NCBI GenBank assembly: GCA_021736285.1
Contig: JAIPGE010000054.1
Location: 1-8,211 of the forward strand
Direction of reading: 5' to 3'
Source: Candidatus Izemoplasma sp.
GTDB lineage: Bacteria > Bacillota_I > Bacilli_A > Izemoplasmatales > Izemoplasmataceae
Length of the DNA: 8,211 nt
Below are positions 4,574-8,211 of this stretch, piece by piece. Below the pieces are notes generated by a model, which saw only the letters and a list, made by a program, of their open reading frames with translations, did no database searches and was not told where the DNA came from. The position numbers and the translations under genes were made by a program. Positions within the stretch are counted from its first letter, which is position 1. Each line of letters begins with the position of its first letter.

Positions 4574-5311
4574 TTACACCCCACTTTGTCTAATCGCATA
4601 AGTTTGAAATTTGGGTAATGTATGAAATAGATAAAGCAACACACTACCAAGTCCCATATAGATTAAACCAATATAATACTGATAGTTATAGATTGCCCCT
4701 TTAAATCCGCCCCCAATGAGCTGTTCAGCTGCTTGGATTGGATTAATTAATAAGATGTATTCCCACCCTTCCCATGTTAATATATTAATCATATATAATA
4801 TGGTAGGGATTAAAAATATAAAAGATAAGGCCATAATCGTCATCAACATTGATGTAAAGTCTTTTTGATAATACGACAAACTTAACCCAGCAATCGTGAA
4901 AAACATGGTCGTCAAGATTAAACCAAAAAAGAGTAATAGAAAATTTAATTCAATATCTCTTATAAAATAAAAGGCAATAATAATTAATGATGATGAAAAT
5001 AAATTATGGATTGTATTTGCAATTACTTTTGATAAAACAAGTTCACTATTTGTGATCGGTGTGACAAGCAAAGTTGAAATTGTTGATTCAATTTTCTCAA
5101 AATATGTTACACTTCCAATATACATTACACTCATTAAAGAAGCATCAACTAAAAGGACAAACGGTAATAGACTAGACAACATCGTATCATCAATAAAGAA
5201 CAATACAATACTCCATATTATCGCAACTAAAATACTGATTGAAAACACATTATATTTATTCAATCGAGACAATTCACCTACTATTAAAATGCGTAGTCTA
5301 CCCATTGTCAT
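4574..5311 (-). CDS. ABC-2 type transporter permease, first subunit
   Basis: This 245-aa integral membrane protein has six predicted segments (about residues 23-40, 47-70, 103-117, 123-147, 155-177 and 211-230). FEKIESTISTLLVTPITNSE (71-90) is the classic ABC-2 coupling motif (E-x-x-E-x-T-Leu-Leu-x-T-P), followed by the helix LVLSKVIAN. Together with the ATPase upstream and the second permease downstream it should form an exporter. The ATG at 5311 overlaps the end of the ATPase gene by 14 nt, with GGGAG 9 nt upstream as the ribosome binding site. This tight overlap indicates translational coupling. The transported compound is unknown; exporters with a TetR neighbour often handle drugs, antimicrobial peptides or lipids. 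Confidence 0.9.
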   Translation of the reverse strand: MTMGRLRILIVGELSRLNKYNVFSISILVAIIWSIVLFFIDDTMLSSLLPFVLLVDASLMSVMYIGSVTYFEKIESTISTLLVTPITNSELVLSKVIANTIHNLFSSSLIIIAFYFIRDIELNFLLLFFGLILTTMFFTIAGLSLSYYQKDFTSMLMTIMALSFIFLIPTILYMINILTWEGWEYILLINPIQAAEQLIGGGFKGAIYNYQYYIGLIYMGLGSVLLYLFHTLPKFQTYAIRQSGV

Positions 5312-6167
5312 GTAATGATTCTCCCGTGACTTTAATAAAAATATCTTCTAATGTTGTTTCACCAGTATGAATTGTCTCAATATTTTTTTCTTTTAATAAT
5401 TTGATGAATGTTTCGTTTTGACCAATGTTTTCAAGCGCAAAGTGCTTTGTTTGTGTTTGATTATTTTCCTGATATTCAAGTGTCACTTCTCGCTTACCAT
5501 ATTTTATCTTCAAGTTTCGAGGTGAGTCAATTTCTTTAATTTCACCATGAACTATAAACGCTACGCGGTCACATAACTGTTCAATGTCAGACATAATATG
5601 TGACGTAATAAAGACTGTACCGCCAGCTTCTTTAAACTCACGAATCATATCTTTTAAAATCATAGCATTGGTTGGATCAAGTCCATTGGTAGGCTCATCT
5701 AAAAATAACATTTTTGGACTGTTCAATAAAGCTCTTACAATATTCAGCCGAATTTTCATGCCTTTAGAATATTCGCCAACCATTTTATCACGATCTTTCC
5801 ATAACCCAACACGTTTCATCAAGGCCTCAGTATCAGCGTTGTTTTGATATAATTGTTTAAAAAATTCAATATTTTCGAGCGCTGTCATCTTTGAAAAGTG
5901 AATTGGCATTTCAAAAGAGACACCAATGTCTTCATAAAATTCATTGTGAAACTCAGTAATCGATTTTCCATCATAGTAAATGTCACCACGGAAATCTTCT
6001 AAAATTTTAATCATAATTTTTTGAGTTGTGCTTTTTCCAGCACCACTAGGACCTAAAAAACCAAATATTTCGCCTTTATAAATTTTAAAACTGATACCAT
6101 TGATGACATCTTCATCTTGTTTGGGGTAATTATAAAATACATCTTTTACTTCAAATAATGGCTTCAT
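5298..6167 (-). CDS. ABC transporter ATP-binding protein
   Basis: This 289-aa cytoplasmic ATPase energises the ABC-2 exporter. Walker A is GPSGAGKST (39-47), the signature is YSKGM (133-137) in place of LSGGQ, and Walker B is MLFLDEP (153-159). The D-loop is GLDP (162-165) and the switch His190 is in ITSH. The Q-loop position holds glutamate (FEMP, Glu86) instead of glutamine. Residues from about 211 form a C-terminal extension common in drug and antibiotic exporters of this class. The chosen start is the ATG at 6167, 11 nt after AGAGG; a TTG at 6176 is only 2 nt from that site. It overlaps the tetR stop by 17 nt and the first permease by 14 nt. Confidence 0.93.
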   Translation of the reverse strand: MKPLFEVKDVFYNYPKQDEDVINGISFKIYKGEIFGFLGPSGAGKSTTQKIMIKILEDFRGDIYYDGKSITEFHNEFYEDIGVSFEMPIHFSKMTALENIEFFKQLYQNNADTEALMKRVGLWKDRDKMVGEYSKGMKIRLNIVRALLNSPKMLFLDEPTNGLDPTNAMILKDMIREFKEAGGTVFITSHIMSDIEQLCDRVAFIVHGEIKEIDSPRNLKIKYGKREVTLEYQENNQTQTKHFALENIGQNETFIKLLKEKNIETIHTGETTLEDIFIKVTGESLHDNG

Positions 6168-6780
6168 TTTTTTCAATTCCTCTCTTTAAGATGTCGATAA
6201 TCGTGTTTACATCTTGTCTGATAATTTCAAAATCAAAATCATTGTGATCATACAAATTTTGCATTGTGGTCTGTAATAGAAGATGGGTGATAATTTTAGC
6301 AAACTGATAAGCATTAATATCAGATCTAATCCTTCCGGCTTTGATATCATTTTCAATATAACTTTGATAATAGGCTACCGCAAGATCATTGTTAGGACCC
6401 ATAATTTGTTCATATATCTCATCTTGTTTAGCTAATAAAAACCGTGAAATTTTAATGTATTTTGGATGCATCAAAGCAAAGGTAATTCCTTTTTCATATA
6501 ATATTGCAATGAGATCAATGAATGGTAAATCTGCATCATTATTAAGCTCATCTTCCATAAATGTCATCTTATCTTGTGCAATCAACTGAAATAGATACTT
6601 ATATAAATCCAGTTTATTATCAAAGTATTGATAAAAACTTCCCCGAGGTATATTCGCTTCTAATATAATATCAGAGATATTCGCACTCTCATAGTCACGT
6701 TTTGAAAATTCGTTAATCGCAGCATCTAGTATTCGCTTTTTTTTCGACTCTTTCAGATTAAAAAATGTTTGATTTGGCAT
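6151..6780 (-). CDS. TetR family transcriptional repressor
   Basis: This 209-aa protein has the usual TetR length. The N-terminal domain reads RILDAAINEFSKRDYESANI (16-35), then the helix-turn-helix SDIILEANIPRGSFYQYFDN (36-55) with the typical G-S-x-Y-x-Y-F recognition segment. The remaining 150 residues form the all-helical ligand and dimer domain, which diverges with the inducer. It is the first gene of the ABC exporter operon and overlaps the ATPase gene by 17 nt, so it should repress its own operon until a substrate releases it. A perfect palindrome at 6797-6810, just downstream of the promoter, is the likely operator. The start follows GGAGGTGG (6792-6785). It ends in TGA, the only TGA stop in the window. 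Confidence 0.92.
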   Translation of the reverse strand: MPNQTFFNLKESKKKRILDAAINEFSKRDYESANISDIILEANIPRGSFYQYFDNKLDLYKYLFQLIAQDKMTFMEDELNNDADLPFIDLIAILYEKGITFALMHPKYIKISRFLLAKQDEIYEQIMGPNNDLAVAYYQSYIENDIKAGRIRSDINAYQFAKIITHLLLQTTMQNLYDHNDFDFEIIRQDVNTIIDILKRGIEKNEAII

Positions 6781-6796
6781 CGATCCACCTCCAATG

Positions 6797-6810
6797 TGAC
6801 AACCTTGTCA
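6797..6810. promoter_or_regulatory. Probable TetR operator
   Basis: TGACAACCTTGTCA is a perfect 14-bp palindrome (TGACAA-N2-TTGTCA). Flanking matches two and three bases out extend it with one mismatch. It lies at about +1 to +14 of the tetR operon transcript, between the -10 and the ribosome binding site, where a bound TetR dimer would block transcription. The same half-site, TTGTCA, recurs at 6840-6845 across the -35 element. Confidence 0.65.
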
Positions 6811-6817
6811 TATGATA

Positions 6818-6846
6818 AGTATAGGCCATGGTTAATTATTTGTCAA
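6818..6846 (-). promoter_or_regulatory. Promoter of the TetR-ABC operon
   Basis: On the minus strand a perfect TTGACA (6846-6841), a 17-nt spacer and TATACT (6823-6818). Transcription would start near 6811, immediately before the palindrome. Its -35 lies 13 nt from the -35 of the divergent DMT gene. Confidence 0.8.
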
Positions 6847-6859
6847 GTAGAATTAAGCA

Positions 6860-6888
6860 TTGCATGTTTGGAGAACTGGTGCTAAACT
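6860..6888 (+). promoter_or_regulatory. Promoter of the DMT transporter gene
   Basis: TTGCAT (6860-6865), a 17-nt spacer and TAAACT (6883-6888) preceded by TG at 6880-6881 (extended -10). The predicted start near 6895 gives a leader of about 20 nt. It is weaker than the divergent operon promoter by consensus match. Confidence 0.55.
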
Positions 6889-6916
6889 ATAAAGGACATT
6901 ATAAAGGAGGAAAATG

Positions 6917-7804
6917 ATGGCATTTTTAGGTGAACTGATCTCATTAGGAACAGCCTTATGTTGGACCATTACGGTTGTTTCATTTGAATTTGCAGGAAAG
7001 CGCGTTGGCTCGTTATCAGTTAATTTTATTCGGCTTGTGATGGGCTTTTTATTACTTGGTATCTTGTTGTTTTTTTTACGAGAGTCATTTATTCCTTTGT
7101 CAATGGGACAAACAGCATGGAGTTGGCTGTTACTTAGTGGATTAATAGGACTTTTTATTGGAGATATGTTTTTATTTCAAGCGTTTATCGATGTTGGTGG
7201 AAGAATTTCTCTTTTAATCATGAGTATGGTACCGGTGATTTCAACATTACTCGGATATCTTTTCTTCAATGAAATCTTATCTACTCACGAGTTTATTGGA
7301 ATGTCGATTACGCTAACTGGGATAGTGGCTACAATCTTATTACGAAAGCCAAAACGCCAGAAATTCCATCCCAATATCATTAAGGGAATAACCTTTGCAT
7401 TTTTTGGCGCTATCGCACAAGCAGTAGGCTTGGTTTTTAGTAAAATAGGAATGGGAACAGGGAGTGCTTTCGCAGCTACTCAAATTCGTATTATAGCCGC
7501 AATATTTGGTTTTTTAATTGTCTTGACATGGAATAAACGATGGCCAGAAGTGAAAAAGGCCACAACCAACAAACACGCAATGATCTTTCTTTGGATTGGT
7601 GCGTTATTTGGTCCAGTCTTAGGTGTTTCGTCTTCATTACTAGCTTTACAATATACCGAAATGGGAATTGCAACAACGATTGCTCAAACAAACGTCATCA
7701 TGATTATTCCATTTTCAATTCTGTTTTTTAAAGAAGAAGTGAGTTATAAGGAAATCATTACAAGTATTGTTGCCTTTTCAGGTGTCGCATTGCTCTTCAT
7801 ATAA
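6917..7804 (+). CDS. DMT superfamily (EamA) transporter
   Basis: This 295-aa polytopic membrane protein has about ten helices in two repeated EamA domains (roughly residues 5-140 and 155-295). The second half of each repeat shows the family pattern: LLIMSMVPVISTLLGYLFFNE in the first, with ATTIAQTNVIMIIPFSILFF then KEEVSYKEI in the second. Such proteins export metabolites, amino acids or drugs across the cell membrane; the substrate is not evident here. Two adjacent ATGs (6914 and 6917) follow AAAGGAGG (6903-6910). The second has the better 6-nt spacing and is chosen. It is divergent from the TetR-ABC operon and may be co-regulated through the shared 130-nt region. It converges on the endonuclease gene through a shared terminator. 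Confidence 0.9.
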   Translation: MAFLGELISLGTALCWTITVVSFEFAGKRVGSLSVNFIRLVMGFLLLGILLFFLRESFIPLSMGQTAWSWLLLSGLIGLFIGDMFLFQAFIDVGGRISLLIMSMVPVISTLLGYLFFNEILSTHEFIGMSITLTGIVATILLRKPKRQKFHPNIIKGITFAFFGAIAQAVGLVFSKIGMGTGSAFAATQIRIIAAIFGFLIVLTWNKRWPEVKKATTNKHAMIFLWIGALFGPVLGVSSSLLALQYTEMGIATTIAQTNVIMIIPFSILFFKEEVSYKEIITSIVAFSGVALLFI

Positions 7805-7846
7805 AAAGCATTATCCTCAAAAATTATCGAGGGTAATGTTTTTTTT
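7803..7846. terminator. Bidirectional terminator between the DMT and endonuclease genes
   Basis: The arm AAAAAGCATTATCCTC (7803-7818) pairs with GAGGGTAATG and the T-run (7829-7844), with two G-T pairs and a 10-nt loop. T-runs occur on both strands, and the stem starts within the DMT stop codon (7802-7804). The converging gene stops at 7852. Confidence 0.85.
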
Positions 7847-7851
7847 ACGAC

Positions 7852-8211
7852 TTAAGATGCGTAATCTTCAGGGTCACCCCAAATTAGTTGAATCAATTCA
7901 GGCATGTCAATAAATGGGTTACGATTGCCTTGATATTGATATATGATTTGATTGCGTAGAATTTCTTTTTCGCTGACAGGATCTTCGATATGCCATCTAA
8001 GTAAATCATCGATGTCACCATAGACAGGCAATTTAGAACTTTTTGATGCATCAGGATCATTGACAACTTCTAAATCTACCATGTCTCCTATTTCACCTTC
8101 ATATCGAACAGCCATATAAAAAATCATCCGTGCCACATCGCCCTTTACTTCATCCCGTGGTTCAAATTCCCAATCATTACACGTATAATTTCCATACCCA
8201 CGGTCTTCTAT
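7852..8211 (-). CDS. Endonuclease I family nuclease, C-terminal part (partial)
   Basis: The open frame runs from the right edge to a TAA at 7854-7852, giving 119 residues of the C-terminus. It shows the endonuclease I (EndA/NucM/Bsn, PF04231) signature in order: a C-x2-W (11-14), EPRDEVKGDVARMIFYMAVR (17-36), WHIEDPVSEKE, RNQIIYQYQGNRNPFID and ELIQLIW. Family members are usually secreted, sequence-non-specific nucleases that degrade DNA or RNA; the catalytic histidine motif and any signal peptide lie upstream, outside the window. A GTG at 8136 is inside the conserved core and is not a real start. A secreted nuclease would fit an organism feeding on extracellular DNA. Confidence 0.92.
   Translation of the reverse strand: MEDRGYGNYTCNDWEFEPRDEVKGDVARMIFYMAVRYEGEIGDMVDLEVVNDPDASKSSKLPVYGDIDDLLRWHIEDPVSEKEILRNQIIYQYQGNRNPFIDMPELIQLIWGDPEDYAS

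Noticed and set aside
7491..7731. Open frames on both strands inside the DMT gene
   Set aside because: The DMT reading frame is conserved across this stretch; the others lack start signals.

Overview
The window looks like a compact, AT-rich chromosomal segment from a low-GC Gram-positive bacterium. Ribosome binding sites are strong and AGGAGG-type, promoters are SigA-like, and intergenic gaps are short. The gene content (a DegV/FakB fatty-acid-binding protein, an endonuclease I-type secreted nuclease, DMT and ABC-2 transporters) would fit the Mollicutes-like Firmicutes (Acholeplasma, Izemoplasma or Haloplasma relatives), but that placement is inference. About two dozen tryptophans are all TGG, no reading frame needs TGA to be sense, and one gene (tetR) ends in TGA. 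The standard bacterial code therefore fits better than the Mycoplasma code.

Layout from left to right. Positions 1-174 are a divergent regulatory region. A leftward gene starts at 41 and leaves the window, and a rightward 104-aa protein (175-489) resembles a small FMN split-barrel (PNPOx-like) protein. A DegV-family gene follows (589-1440) and converges, through a bidirectional hairpin, on an uncharacterised 195-aa gene (1461-2048). That gene is divergent from an excisionase-type HTH gene (2168-2617), which carries a very strong in-frame internal start at 2414. Next come a 26-aa small gene with a near-perfect promoter and Shine-Dalgarno sequence (2763-2843) and an ArsR-like winged-helix regulator (2885-3469).

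The right half is dominated by a leftward five-gene operon (6780 to 3654): TetR repressor, ABC ATPase, two ABC-2 permeases and a 63-aa two-helix membrane protein. Consecutive genes overlap or lie within 10 nt. One promoter drives the operon, with a perfect TGACAA-N2-TTGTCA palindrome immediately downstream of the -10, most likely the TetR operator. A DMT/EamA transporter (6917-7804) is read divergently from this operon. It converges on the 3' part of an endonuclease I-family gene that enters from the right edge (7852-8211).

How the parts may work together: the TetR/ABC cassette reads as a self-regulated export system that could respond to its own substrate, and the divergent DMT exporter may share its control region. 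DegV (exogenous fatty-acid use) and the nuclease (extracellular DNA breakdown) suggest a scavenging lifestyle. No mobile element, CRISPR array, tRNA or rRNA was seen. The least ordinary signals are the internal start in the HTH gene, the 26-aa gene, the conserved-looking but unnamed 195-aa protein, and the small membrane protein closing the ABC operon.
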